From positions 627,200-691,199 of the forward strand of contig NZ_LMJA01000001.1 of the NCBI RefSeq assembly GCF_001428895.1: a DNA stretch of 64,000 nt, written 5' to 3'. This DNA is from Mycobacterium sp. Root265. Its GTDB lineage: Bacteria; Actinomycetota; Actinomycetes; Mycobacteriales; Mycobacteriaceae. Shown piece after piece: positions 34,163 to 43,375 of this stretch; position 1 is the first letter of the stretch, and the number at the start of each line of letters is the position of its first letter. The notes below the pieces were generated by a model. The model saw only the letters and a list, made by a program, of their open reading frames with translations, was not told the origin of the DNA and did not search any database. The translations under genes and the position numbers were made by a program.

Positions 34163-34163
34163 A

Positions 34164-34230
34164 CCGGGCGAAACTCGCGTACCCGTCGTAAAACCCCGCT
34201 CCCAACTACGGGTACGCGAGTTTCGCCCGG
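34164..34230. repeat. Perfect 23-bp inverted repeat after the permease gene
   Basis: Bases 34164-34186 and 34208-34230 are exact reverse complements (23 of 23), separated by 21 nt. Key core: GCGAAACTCGCGTACCC. The stem begins right after the permease stop. There is no clear U-run, so it is either a strong structure without a tail or a dispersed palindromic element. I do not see another copy in the window. Confidence 0.8.
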
Positions 34231-34311
34231 CCTGGGACGCGGGTCACAGCGCAGCTCAGCAGGTGTCATAGATAACCTAAGCTTTCGTAGTCATCTGTCC
34301 ACGAAGTGGCT

Positions 34312-34317
34312 TACGCT
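34312..34317 (+). promoter_or_regulatory. Putative -10 (TACGCT) for leaderless TetR gene
   Basis: TACGCT fits TANNNT and ends 7 nt before ATG 34325, consistent with a leaderless transcript. Confidence 0.45.
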
Positions 34318-34324
34318 GTGATTC

Positions 34325-34924
34325 ATGGCAGCACGCACACACAGCGCCGACCCGCGCGCCGAGCGGGTCCGCACCCTCCTGCACGAGGCGGCATTCGCGC
34401 TCGCCCACGAACGCCCGGTCGATGAACTCACCGTGGCCGTCATCGTGGGCCGGGCGGGTGTCAGCCGGCAGGTCTTCTACCAACACTTCCGCGACCGCGA
34501 CGACGCCGTCGCGGCGGCCTTCTCGGTCGCCTTCGGACAGGCATGCGCCGATAACGGCGGCGACGCACGGGTGCGCATCATGCGCCTGTTCGATTTCGCC
34601 GGCGAACACCGCGCGATGTACCGCAATGTGGTGCCCAGTTCGGTCACCCAACGGGTGGTCAGCGCCTTCCGCGCCGAACTCGCCCCCGCCTGCGCCGAGA
34701 TCGCGCGGGCGGGCACCGGCCCTGGGGGCACCGTGACGCCGATCGCCGGACTGACCGTCGAAGCCGTGACCCGCTTCCTGGTGGGCGGCTTCATGGAGGT
34801 ACTGCGGTCCTGGATGGAGGAGCCCGAGGCGCGCGACGCCCGAGACCTCCGCGACCGTGTCGCCGCCGCCTTCGACACCGTCAACGCGCTTCTGACGCTG
34901 CCCGACACCGCTGGGAGGGCATGA
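34325..34924 (+). CDS. TetR-family regulator of the adjacent transport gene
   Basis: This 199-aa regulator has an N-terminal TetR helix-turn-helix (about 15-60: VAVIVGRAGVSRQVFYQHFRDRDD) and a short helical ligand domain. Its stop is 1 bp from the ATG of the membrane protein gene, so both form one transcription unit and it likely represses its own operon. The ligand is unknown; such pairs usually respond to the exported compound. Confidence 0.86.
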   Translation: MAARTHSADPRAERVRTLLHEAAFALAHERPVDELTVAVIVGRAGVSRQVFYQHFRDRDDAVAAAFSVAFGQACADNGGDARVRIMRLFDFAGEHRAMYRNVVPSSVTQRVVSAFRAELAPACAEIARAGTGPGGTVTPIAGLTVEAVTRFLVGGFMEVLRSWMEEPEARDARDLRDRVAAAFDTVNALLTLPDTAGRA

Positions 34925-34925
34925 C

Positions 34926-35969
34926 ATGGGCAAGCACAACGGCCAGACCACCGCACCGTCCATCCCGACAGGACACGGGATCACCCGCACCCAGGTCCGC
35001 CATGTGGTGCTGGCCATGGTCACCTTCACCCTGCTGGTGCTCGCGATGATCGCGAGCTACGCCGGCGCCTTCGCCAAACCCACCCTGCACCACCTCGACA
35101 TCGCCGTCGCCGCACCGCAGCAGATGCTCGACGCGCTCGACACGCGCTCCGAATTGGATGTGACCGCCGTCGGTGACGACGCCGCGGCCCGTGCCCAGGT
35201 CCTCGAGCGCAAGGCCGACGCCGCGTTCGTGGTCCAGCCATCGGGACGCCTCGATGTCTATGTCGCGGGCGGCGGCGGGCGCAGCGTCGCCACCGCCGCC
35301 GAGACCGTCGGACGCGCAACCGCGACCGAGGCCGGCCTGGCACCCGTGGTGACCGACATTGCGCCGACGTCGGCGGGCGACCCGTCCGGCACCGTCGAGT
35401 TCTATGCGGTCATCTTCGTGTCCATCGGGGCCTCGGTCGGTGCCGCCGCGTTCGGGCGGTTGGTCGGCGCGGTGCGGCGGCCCTGGACGCTGGGACTGCG
35501 CACCCTGACGCTCTCGGCCTACTCCGCGCTGCTGGCCGGCGTGGTGACCGTGTACGTGGACGCCGCACTCGGCGCGCTGACCGGCCATCCCTGGCAGGTG
35601 TTCGGCGCACTGTGGCTCTACGCCATGGCCGTCGGCGGCGCCGTCACCGGGGTGGCCGCCGCGTTCGGGACGGCGGCGGCGATGGCGGTGACCGCATTTC
35701 TGGTGGTCGTCGGCAACGCCGCTGCCGCCGGACCGATCGGGCGGCCGCTGCTGTCGGGTTTCTACACGACTTTCAATCACGTCGTTCCGCAGGGATCCGG
35801 GGTCTCACTGCTGCGCAGCATCGAATACTTCGGCGGCAACGGTGCGTTGACACCGCTTGGGACGCTGATGATTTGGGCCGCAACCGGCTGCATCCTGGCG
35901 GTGCTGGCCACCACCTTGCGAATGCCCGGCACCAAGCAGTTGTGGCAACGCATCGCCACCCGCACCTGA
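34926..35969 (+). CDS. ABC-2/YhgE-like (DUF3533-type) membrane protein
   Basis: This 347-aa protein has one N-terminal helix (about 28-50), an extracytosolic domain of about 110 aa, then five to six helices (about 160-340). This is the layout of YhgE/Pip and DUF3533/SNG1-type ABC-2-like proteins, which aid export or stress tolerance. No ATPase gene is adjacent, so it is not a standard ABC transporter. It is co-transcribed with the TetR gene just upstream. Confidence 0.75.
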   Translation: MGKHNGQTTAPSIPTGHGITRTQVRHVVLAMVTFTLLVLAMIASYAGAFAKPTLHHLDIAVAAPQQMLDALDTRSELDVTAVGDDAAARAQVLERKADAAFVVQPSGRLDVYVAGGGGRSVATAAETVGRATATEAGLAPVVTDIAPTSAGDPSGTVEFYAVIFVSIGASVGAAAFGRLVGAVRRPWTLGLRTLTLSAYSALLAGVVTVYVDAALGALTGHPWQVFGALWLYAMAVGGAVTGVAAAFGTAAAMAVTAFLVVVGNAAAAGPIGRPLLSGFYTTFNHVVPQGSGVSLLRSIEYFGGNGALTPLGTLMIWAATGCILAVLATTLRMPGTKQLWQRIATRT

Positions 35970-35976
35970 GGACAAC

Positions 35977-35982
35977 TATCGT
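35977..35982 (+). promoter_or_regulatory. Putative -10 (TATCGT) for leaderless TPR gene
   Basis: TATCGT fits TANNNT and ends 7 nt before ATG 35990. It supports that start and a leaderless mRNA. Confidence 0.45.
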
Positions 35983-35989
35983 TCTCGCC

Positions 35990-37666
35990 ATGAGCGAGCC
36001 GTACTACGACCTCGGGTCCTATCACCGGCCGATCGACACCACTGCCCCGCAGGCTCAGATGTGGTTCGACCGCGGATTGGTGTGGGCCTACGCGTTCAAT
36101 CACGAAGAGGCCGTGCACTGTTTCGAACGGGCCCTCGAACTGGATCCCGACCTCGCCATCGCCCGGTGGGGCATCGCCTACGCCGTCGGCCCGAACTACA
36201 ACAAGGCGTGGGACGCGTTCGACCCGGTCGAACTCGCGGTCTCGCTGGCCCGCGCCCGGGCGGAGCTGGCCGCCGCGGCGGGCGGCCGGGCATCAGCCAC
36301 CGAGCGCGCGCTCATCGATGCGCTGGCGACGCGCTTCCCCACCGACGACCCCGATGACGCGGCAGCGCTCGCCGCGGGCCACCTCGCCTACGCCGAGGCC
36401 ATGTCCGCAGTGGTGCAGAACCATCCCGATGACGTCGACGTCCAGACCCTGACTGCCGACGCGCTGCTCAATGTCACCGCATGGGCGTTGTGGGACAGCG
36501 CGACCGGGGATCCCGCGGAAGGATCCAGGGTCGTCGAGGCCAAGGCCATTCTCGATGCCGCCCTTGCCACCCCGATCGGGCGTGCCCACCCCGGGGTACT
36601 GCACCTCTACATCCACGCCATGGAGATGTCGGCGCACCCCGAGGAAGCGCTGCCCGCGGCCGATCTGCTGCGCGATCTGGTCCCCGACGCCGGGCACCTG
36701 CAGCACATGCCGAGTCACATCGATGTGCTCTGCGGCGACTACCGGGCCTCGGTGATCGCCAACCACGCTGCGGTGCGGGCAGACCGGAAGTTCGTCGAAC
36801 GGTCCGGCCCGCTGAACTTCTACTCCCTCTACCGCGCGCACGATCTGCACTTCGTGGTCTATTCGGCCATGTTCGAGGGCCGGTTCCAGGTCGCCGAGGA
36901 TGCGGCCGCCGAGCTCGCCGGCCAGCTGACACCCGAGCTGCTGGCCATCGAATCGCCACCGATGGCGGACTGGCTGGAGGCGTTCGTCCCGCTGCGGGTG
37001 CACGTCCTGGTGCGGTTCGGCCGGTGGGACGAGCTGACCGCCCTGCCCCTGCCCGCGGACCCGGACCTCTACTGCACCACCACGGCGACCATTCACTACG
37101 GACGCGGTGTCGCGCACGCCGCGAAAGGCCAGTTACCTCAGGCGCATGCCGAACAGGAGGCGCTGGCTGCGAGCTACGCGCGTATCCCCGATTCCCGCTA
37201 CCTGTTCAACAACACCAGCCGCGACATCCTCGCGGTAGCCGTGGCCATGCTCGACGGCGAAATCGCTTACCGGGAAGGACGATTCGAGGAAGCGTTCAGC
37301 CATCTGCGGCGTGCCATCGCACTGGACGACGCGCTGCCCTACGACGAGCCGTGGGGTTGGATGCAACCGACCCGGCACGCCTACGGGGCCCTGCTGCTCG
37401 AACAGGGACGCGTCGAGGAGGCCGCCGGCGTCTACGCCGCCGACCTGGGGCTCGACGACACCTTGCGGCGTTCGTGCCAGCACCCCGGGAACGTCTGGAG
37501 CCTGCACGGATACCACGAAAGCCTGCGCCGCCTGGGCCGCGACGAGGAGGCCGACGTCATCGCCGCGGAGCTCGACGTGGCGCGGGCACGGGCCGATGTT
37601 CCGGTGCTGGCGTCCTGCGCTTGCCGGCTGGAGGTCACGAACCAGCCGACCCAATGTTGCGATTGA
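35990..37666 (+). CDS. Tetratricopeptide-repeat protein
   Basis: This 558-aa soluble protein contains TPR-like helical hairpins, clear near 30-60 (VHCFERALELDPDLAIARWGIAYAVG) and 410-480 (ARRAIALDD, EEAAGVY). The centre has IHAMEMSAHPEEALPAADLL and HMPSHIDVLCGDYRAS, typical of a bacterial TPR family of unknown role, often with a conserved HxPxH-type segment. The C-terminus is Cys-rich (SCAC, QCCD). It is probably a scaffold or interaction protein. Confidence 0.8.
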   Translation: MSEPYYDLGSYHRPIDTTAPQAQMWFDRGLVWAYAFNHEEAVHCFERALELDPDLAIARWGIAYAVGPNYNKAWDAFDPVELAVSLARARAELAAAAGGRASATERALIDALATRFPTDDPDDAAALAAGHLAYAEAMSAVVQNHPDDVDVQTLTADALLNVTAWALWDSATGDPAEGSRVVEAKAILDAALATPIGRAHPGVLHLYIHAMEMSAHPEEALPAADLLRDLVPDAGHLQHMPSHIDVLCGDYRASVIANHAAVRADRKFVERSGPLNFYSLYRAHDLHFVVYSAMFEGRFQVAEDAAAELAGQLTPELLAIESPPMADWLEAFVPLRVHVLVRFGRWDELTALPLPADPDLYCTTTATIHYGRGVAHAAKGQLPQAHAEQEALAASYARIPDSRYLFNNTSRDILAVAVAMLDGEIAYREGRFEEAFSHLRRAIALDDALPYDEPWGWMQPTRHAYGALLLEQGRVEEAAGVYAADLGLDDTLRRSCQHPGNVWSLHGYHESLRRLGRDEEADVIAAELDVARARADVPVLASCACRLEVTNQPTQCCD

Positions 37667-37800
37667 ATGAATTTGGTTGCCTCTCAACGTGTCATGCCAC
37701 CATTTGCGGTGGTGAGGGCTACTGTTGGCGGCAGAAGCGATACGGGGGGCTTGCACACATCTGGGTGAGGTGCTGCCCTCCGCTGTGGAGAGGACGCCCG

Positions 37801-38007
37801 ATGACGTGCGAACGCCATGTAGAAGAACCCTTGTTCGCCCTTGTCCGGATGATCCGGGGTGCCGTCGAGGACCCCGTTCGTTCGGCCGGCGGCGACGATC
37901 ATGACCTCGAGGCGATCGCCGTCGCGGCGGCCTACGCGGCATGGTGCTGGGGGTCCGCCCCGACCGCCGATGCCGAGCCTCCCGGCCTGGCGAGCATGCC
38001 CGCGTAA
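37801..38007 (+). CDS. Small hypothetical protein
   Basis: This 68-aa frame has a good ribosome site (GGAGAGGA) just before ATG 37801. No motif is recognised; the middle is acidic and the end Ala/Pro-rich. It stops 9 bp before the deaminase start, whose own -10 lies inside its last codons. It is probably real but of unknown function. The 134 bp before it hold only a weak hairpin (CCACC...GGTGG near 37697). Confidence 0.5.
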   Translation: MTCERHVEEPLFALVRMIRGAVEDPVRSAGGDDHDLEAIAVAAAYAAWCWGSAPTADAEPPGLASMPA

Positions 38008-38010
38008 ACT
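38005..38010 (+). promoter_or_regulatory. Putative -10 (TAAACT) for leaderless deaminase gene
   Basis: TAAACT fits TANNNT and ends 6 nt before GTG 38017. It overlaps the end of the small gene upstream. Confidence 0.45.
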
Positions 38011-38016
38011 GCCGGT

Positions 38017-38496
38017 GTGCCGATCAGCGACAAAGACCTGCAATATCTGCGCCGCTGCGTAGGACTCGCCCGCACCGCCCACGAGGGTGGCGATGAACCG
38101 TTCGGGTCCATCCTGGTCGACGAGTCGGGCAGTGTGCTGTTCGAAGATCACAACCGGGTCCAGGGTGGCGATGCCACCCGACATCCCGAGTTCGCCATCG
38201 CGCGGTGGGCCGTCGAACGCCTGACACCGCAGCAGCGCGCCACCGCGGTGGTGTACACCTCCGGTGAGCACTGCGCCATGTGCTCGGCCGCGCACGCCTG
38301 GGTCGGCCTCGGCCGCATTGTCTACGCGACCTCCTCGGAGCAACTGAGCCGGTGGTGCACCGAGTGGGGTACCCCGCCCGCGCCGGTCGCCGCACTCCCC
38401 ATCACGGTCGTCGCGCCCGGCATCCCCTGCGACGGGCCGGCACCGGAGTTGGAGGACGACATGCGAGCACTCTACGAAGCGACGTTCCGCCCGTGA
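38017..38496 (+). CDS. Zinc nucleoside/base deaminase family protein
   Basis: This 159-aa cytidine-deaminase-fold enzyme has the zinc/catalytic motifs H56-P-E58 (in place of the usual HAE) and C86-x-x-C89 (EHCAMC). It is likely to deaminate guanine, cytosine or a related base. The short C-terminal part has an acidic end. Its stop overlaps the amylase start by 4 bp (GTGA), an unusual pairing with a carbohydrate enzyme. The exact substrate is unknown. Confidence 0.84.
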   Translation: MPISDKDLQYLRRCVGLARTAHEGGDEPFGSILVDESGSVLFEDHNRVQGGDATRHPEFAIARWAVERLTPQQRATAVVYTSGEHCAMCSAAHAWVGLGRIVYATSSEQLSRWCTEWGTPPAPVAALPITVVAPGIPCDGPAPELEDDMRALYEATFRP

Positions 38497-39773
38497 CCGA
38501 TCCAGGCTGGGTGCAGCACGTCATCTGGTGGCAGATCTATCCCCTCGGCTTCGTCGGGGCGTTTCCCTCCGAGAAGCCGCCGACCGCCGATGAGCACCGG
38601 TTGCTGCGCATCGTCGAATGGCTGGACCACGCAGTGGAACTCGGCGCCTCCGGGATCGCGCTGGGCCCGGTATTCGCTTCCCGGACCCACGGCTACGACA
38701 CCACCGACCACCTGCGTATCGACCCGCGACTGGGCGACGAGGCCGACTTCGACGAGTTGATCGGCGAATGCCACCGGCGCGGACTGCGGGTGCTGCTCGA
38801 CGGCGTGTTCAACCACGTCGGCACCGATTTTCCGCGCTACCGCGATGCGCTGGCGAACGGCCCCGATGACTGGTTCCGCAAAAGCCGCAACGGTTTTGCC
38901 ACCTTCGAGGGCCACGGCGAACTGATCGCCCTGAACCATGAGAACCCCGATGTCATCGCCTACACGATCGAGGTCATGGACCACTGGCTCGGACGCGGAG
39001 CCGACGGCTGGCGCCTCGACGCCGCCTATGCGGTCGACCCGTCGTTCTGGGCCGCAGTACTGCCCGAGGTGCGCCGCCGGCACCCCGATGCGTGGTTCGT
39101 CGGGGAGGTCATCCACGGCGACTACCCGGCGCAGCTGCGTGCGGGCACGCTGGATTCCATCACCCAGTACGAGCTGTGGAAGGCGATCTGGAGCAGCCTC
39201 AACGACGGCAATTTCCACGAACTCGACTGGGCCCTGCAGCGGCACAACGAGTTCCTGGACACCTTCGTCCCGCTCACCTTCATCGGCAACCACGATGTCA
39301 GCAGAATCGCCAGCCAGCTGACCGATGTGCGGCACGTGGAACACGCATTGGTGCTCCTGCTGACCACCGGCGGGACGCCGAGTATCTACGCCGGCGACGA
39401 ATGGGCGGCCCACGGCGTCAAGGAGGAACGCGTCGGTGGCGACGACGCGGTGCGCCCCGAATTCGGGCATCCGCAGCCGGGCCCGCACGACATTCTGTCG
39501 CTGCATCAGTATCTGATCGGCCTGCGCCGCCGGAACCCGTGGTTGCACACCGCGACCACCGAGTCCCTGCAGCTGACCAACACCGGCTACATCTACCGCA
39601 CCAGCGCCGGCGACCGCGCGCTGGTGGTCGCGCTCAACATCGACGACGAGCCGCTGTCGGCGCAGTTACCCGACCCGGGCCACGTCGTCGCCGGTTCCGG
39701 CGCCCCACCCGCCGAACGGGTGCAGCAGCTCGTGGTGCCCGCACACGGTTGGGTGATCGTCGACGCCGGATGA
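38493..39773 (+). CDS. GH13 alpha-amylase-family glycoside hydrolase
   Basis: This 426-aa (beta/alpha)8 enzyme has the four GH13 regions: DGVFNHVG (103-110), GWRLDAA with nucleophile D176, acid/base E205 (FVGEVIHG), and FIGNHD with D268. A C-terminal beta-domain follows. No signal peptide is present, so it acts in the cytosol on maltodextrin-, glycogen- or trehalose-like alpha-glucosides. It is co-translated with the deaminase. The substrate within GH13 cannot be fixed. Confidence 0.9.
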   Translation: MTDPGWVQHVIWWQIYPLGFVGAFPSEKPPTADEHRLLRIVEWLDHAVELGASGIALGPVFASRTHGYDTTDHLRIDPRLGDEADFDELIGECHRRGLRVLLDGVFNHVGTDFPRYRDALANGPDDWFRKSRNGFATFEGHGELIALNHENPDVIAYTIEVMDHWLGRGADGWRLDAAYAVDPSFWAAVLPEVRRRHPDAWFVGEVIHGDYPAQLRAGTLDSITQYELWKAIWSSLNDGNFHELDWALQRHNEFLDTFVPLTFIGNHDVSRIASQLTDVRHVEHALVLLLTTGGTPSIYAGDEWAAHGVKEERVGGDDAVRPEFGHPQPGPHDILSLHQYLIGLRRRNPWLHTATTESLQLTNTGYIYRTSAGDRALVVALNIDDEPLSAQLPDPGHVVAGSGAPPAERVQQLVVPAHGWVIVDAG

Positions 39774-39783
39774 TCCGGCTCGA

Positions 39784-41115
39784 TCAGCCGGGCGTCTCGT
39801 CACACTCGGACCACGTGTAGTGCTGTTCGGCCGCCGTTCCGCCACCGAGCATGAAGGCCCGATGGTGGCGGTCGGCCCGGCCGATGGCTGCCATCCAGGT
39901 GAACAGGGTGCTGACCCGGTTGCTCAGCCCGGTGAGGAACGCGATGTGGATGAAGCCCCACCCCAGCCAGCCCGCGAAACCGGACACCCGGACGGGCCCG
40001 ACCTGCAGCAGCGCGTTGCCCCGGCTGATGTAGGCCGCCGATCCCAGATCCCGGTAGCGGTAGCGCTTGCGCGGTTTGCCATCGAGGTCCCGGCGCACGC
40101 AGGCGGCCACGTGCAGCCCGCCCTGCATGGCGTTCTCGGCGACGCCGGGTAGGTCGTCGCGGCCGACCAGATCTCCCACGATGAAGACCTCGGGGTACCC
40201 GGGCACCGAGAGATCGGGTTCGACACTGATCCGGCCGGCGCGGTCGGCCTGCGCCCCCAGCACTTCGGCGACGTGCCGCGCGAACGGCACGGCCTCGACA
40301 CCAGCGGTCCACAACACGGTGCGCGCGGCGAACTGTTCGGCTGCCCCACCGGACTTCGGCGTCACGGTCACCCCGTCGCGTCCTACATCGGTGACGTGTA
40401 CACCCATGTGCAATTCGACTCCGAGCGCCTCCAAGGTACGGGTGGCCTTGCCCGCCAGGCCCGGAGCGAAACTCTTGAGCACCCGGTCGCCGCCGTCGAA
40501 CAACAACACCTTGGCGTCCTCGGGGGCGATGCTGTGGAACTCGTTGGCCAGCGTCCTGCTGGCCACCTCGCGGATCTGCCCGGCGATCTCCACACCGGTC
40601 GGTCCGCCACCGGCCACCGCGAAGGTCAGCCAGCTGTCCCGTTCGGGCCCCGGGGGCAACGTCTCGGCGATCTCGAAAGCGGTGAACAACCGTTGACGGA
40701 TACACAAGGCGTCATCGAGTGTCTTCATTCCCGGCGCCCATTCGGCGAAATGCTCGTTGCCGAAATAGGACTGCTTCATGCCCGCGGCCACCACCAGGAC
40801 GTCGTAGCCGACCGTGAAGGTGGTTTCATCGGGACGCATGGCTGTGACGGTGCGGGTGCCGGGGTCCAGCCGGATCGCCTCGCCCAGCAGGGTGGTCACA
40901 TTGCGGTGGCGTGAAAGCTCTTCACGCAGCGACCGGCTGATGTGCCCGATGCTCAGCGTTCCGGTGGCGCATTGATACAGCAGCGGCTGAAAGATATGGC
41001 CCGCGCCGCGGTCGAGCAGGGTGACATCCACGTCGTGTCTGCCGAGCCTGCGTGCACAGAACAGTCCGCCGAATCCGCCGCCGATGATGAGCACCCTGGT
41101 GCGTTCGTCGCTCAT
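39784..41115 (-). CDS. Type II NADH dehydrogenase (Ndh-like)
   Basis: This 443-aa membrane-associated flavoprotein passes electrons from NADH to menaquinone without pumping protons. FAD binds at GGGFGG (12-17), NAD(P)H at VAGGGPTGVE, and the second FAD contact is FIVGDL. The C-terminal hydrophobic/amphipathic part (GWLGWGFIHIAFLTGLSNRV) anchors it to the membrane. MSDERT is the start; about 90 bp separate it from the divergent cyclase-like gene. It is likely one of several NDH-2-type paralogues in the genome. Confidence 0.88.
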   Translation of the reverse strand: MSDERTRVLIIGGGFGGLFCARRLGRHDVDVTLLDRGAGHIFQPLLYQCATGTLSIGHISRSLREELSRHRNVTTLLGEAIRLDPGTRTVTAMRPDETTFTVGYDVLVVAAGMKQSYFGNEHFAEWAPGMKTLDDALCIRQRLFTAFEIAETLPPGPERDSWLTFAVAGGGPTGVEIAGQIREVASRTLANEFHSIAPEDAKVLLFDGGDRVLKSFAPGLAGKATRTLEALGVELHMGVHVTDVGRDGVTVTPKSGGAAEQFAARTVLWTAGVEAVPFARHVAEVLGAQADRAGRISVEPDLSVPGYPEVFIVGDLVGRDDLPGVAENAMQGGLHVAACVRRDLDGKPRKRYRYRDLGSAAYISRGNALLQVGPVRVSGFAGWLGWGFIHIAFLTGLSNRVSTLFTWMAAIGRADRHHRAFMLGGGTAAEQHYTWSECDETPG

Positions 41116-41206
41116 CGCTTCGAGGGTAGCTGCATCGTGGGGGCCGACGGCCGGCATCCGCCAAGCGGAGCGCCACCGCTCGTCGCCGGGATAGGCTGCC
41201 GAATTG

Positions 41207-43375
41207 ATGCCGACCACGATTGCGCCCGGCGACCTCGACGCGACAGCGTCGACACCGCACCTGAGCCGGCGCCACCTGTTCTCCCGAGCCAGTATCCAAT
41301 CCAGACTGCTGTTGATGTTGCTCGCGACCAGCGTGCTGTCGGCGGCGATCGTCGGCTTCATCGGATATCAGTCCGGTCACGAGTCGCTGCGGGAGTCGGT
41401 GTTCGACCGGCTGACCGAGATCCGGGAGGCGCAGACACGGACTCTGGGCATCGGCGTGGCGGATCTGAAGGACTCGTTGGTGATCTACAGCCGCGGCGCG
41501 ACGGCGACCCAGGCGCTCCAGGATTTCACCGCCGGCTTCGACCAGCTGGCCGACGCCACGATCAACCCACAGCAGCAACAACGCCTCACCGACTACTACA
41601 CCGGACCATTCGCGCAGAAGGAAAAGGAACAGACCGGCAACGAGATCGATGTGGCCGCGCTGCTGCCCTACGGCAATGCCCAGCGCTACCTGCAGGCCCT
41701 GTACACGACGCCGTTCACCGACGACCAGCAGTCCATTCTGTTCGACGACGCCGGTGACCGCAGCGCATGGTCGGCGGCGAACGCGAAGTACAACGACTTC
41801 TTCCGCGAAATCGTCACCCGCTTCAAATACGAGGACGCGCTGCTCATCGACACCCGCGGCAACATCGTCTACACCGCGAACAAGGGTGTCGAACTCGGCA
41901 GCAACATTCTCAGCGGTCCCTACAAGGGCGGTAACCTCACCGAGGCCTACGTCAAGGCGATGCAGTCCAACGCGGTGGACTACGTGGCGATCACCGATTT
42001 CGGTGAATACCAGCCGGCACCCGCTCCCACGGCGTGGCTGGTGTCTCCGGTCGGGGACGCCGGCCGCGCCGCGGGCGTGCTGGCCATGCAGTTCCCCATC
42101 TCGAAGATCAACCGGTTGATGACGGTGGACAAGCAGTGGGAGGCGTCCGGGATGGGCCGGACCGGAGAAACCTACATCGTCGGGCCGGACGGCCTGATGC
42201 GCTCGGACTCACGGCTGTTCGTGGAGGATCGCGAAGCGTTCAAACGCGCCGTCATCGAGGCCGGGACGCCCCCGGAGGTCGCGGAGGACTCGCTTCGGCA
42301 GAACGGCACCACCCTGGTGCAACCGGTCGATGGTCCGTCCGCCGACAGCGCCCTGCGCGGTGAACGCGGCACTGTCGTCACCGACGACTACCTCGGGCAG
42401 CAGTCGTTGCAGGCGTACGGACCCGTGGAGATCGAAGGGCTGCACTGGGGAGTGATCGCCGAGATCGATACCGCAGAGGCCTTCGCGCCGGTGTCGGCAT
42501 TCACCCGCACCCTGGTGCTGTCCACCGCGGCGATCATCTTCGTGGTCTCGATCGCGGCCATGCTGCTGGCGCGGTTCTTCGTGCGACCCATCCGACGGCT
42601 GGAAGCCGGAGCCAGACAAATCAGCTCCGGGGACTACGGCGTCACCGTTCCGGTGCTGTCCAGAGATGAATTCGGCGATCTCACAGTGGCTTTCAACGAC
42701 ATGAGCCGCAACCTGGCCATCAAGGAAGATCTGCTCAACGAGCAGCGCAGTGAGAACGACAGAATCATGCTGTCCCTGATGCCGGAGACGGCGGTGGCGC
42801 GCTATCGCGACGGTGAAGAGACCATCTCCCAGGATCATCAGGACGTATCCGTCATCTTCGCCGACATCGTCGGCCTGGAGGAACTCTCGGCGGAGCTGAG
42901 CTCCGAGGAGTCGCTGGCCATCGTCAACCGGTTGGTCCGCCAGTTCGACGCCGCGGCCGACAGTCTCGGGGTGGAACATATCCGCACCCTGCACAACGGG
43001 TATCTGGCCAGCTGCGGATTGAACGTACCTCGTCTCGACAATGTCCGGCGCACAGTGGATTTCGCGATGGAGATGCAGCTGATCGTGAACCGCTTCAACG
43101 GCGAGACCGGCAGCGCGCTCACGCTCCGGGCCGGTATCGACACCGGCACCGTCACCAGCGGCCTGGTGGGGCGCTCGACCCTGGCCTACGACATGTGGGG
43201 CGCCACGGTGGATCTGGCCAACCGGGTGCAGACCGGATCGGATCAGGGCGGCATCTACGTCACGGCCAGGGTGTATGACGCCCTCGGTGAGGAACACCGG
43301 TTCGTCCAGACCGGGGAGGTCGTGGGTGCCGACGGGGCCGAGCCGGTGTGGCGGCTCGTCGAGACCCAGCCGTGA
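41207..43375 (+). CDS. Membrane receptor with HAMP and degenerate class III cyclase domain (copy 1)
   Basis: This 722-aa sensor has a TM helix (about 33-54), a large extracytosolic dCache-like domain (55-435), a second TM (436-457), HAMP (458-508), a linker helix, and a C-terminal class III nucleotide-cyclase fold (about 540-715). The first metal Asp (D553, IFADIVG) and the transition-state Arg (R673) remain. The usual second metal Asp is N597, the base-specifying Lys is R593, and the transition-state Asn is D669, so ordinary adenylate cyclase activity is doubtful. It resembles M. tuberculosis Rv2435c. It overlaps the MscS gene by 4 bp (GTGA). A TAGGCT element lies just upstream. Confidence 0.87.
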   Translation: MPTTIAPGDLDATASTPHLSRRHLFSRASIQSRLLLMLLATSVLSAAIVGFIGYQSGHESLRESVFDRLTEIREAQTRTLGIGVADLKDSLVIYSRGATATQALQDFTAGFDQLADATINPQQQQRLTDYYTGPFAQKEKEQTGNEIDVAALLPYGNAQRYLQALYTTPFTDDQQSILFDDAGDRSAWSAANAKYNDFFREIVTRFKYEDALLIDTRGNIVYTANKGVELGSNILSGPYKGGNLTEAYVKAMQSNAVDYVAITDFGEYQPAPAPTAWLVSPVGDAGRAAGVLAMQFPISKINRLMTVDKQWEASGMGRTGETYIVGPDGLMRSDSRLFVEDREAFKRAVIEAGTPPEVAEDSLRQNGTTLVQPVDGPSADSALRGERGTVVTDDYLGQQSLQAYGPVEIEGLHWGVIAEIDTAEAFAPVSAFTRTLVLSTAAIIFVVSIAAMLLARFFVRPIRRLEAGARQISSGDYGVTVPVLSRDEFGDLTVAFNDMSRNLAIKEDLLNEQRSENDRIMLSLMPETAVARYRDGEETISQDHQDVSVIFADIVGLEELSAELSSEESLAIVNRLVRQFDAAADSLGVEHIRTLHNGYLASCGLNVPRLDNVRRTVDFAMEMQLIVNRFNGETGSALTLRAGIDTGTVTSGLVGRSTLAYDMWGATVDLANRVQTGSDQGGIYVTARVYDALGEEHRFVQTGEVVGADGAEPVWRLVETQP

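Noticed and set aside
37697-37712. Hairpin CCACC-ATTTGC-GGTGG as a terminator after the TPR gene
   Set aside because: Only 5 bp of stem and no T-run follow it.
36481-38007. Long frame running through the TPR gene in another phase
   Set aside because: Only its last 68 codons, after an independent ribosome site at 37801, look like a gene; the rest is Arg/Ala/Pro-rich shadow.
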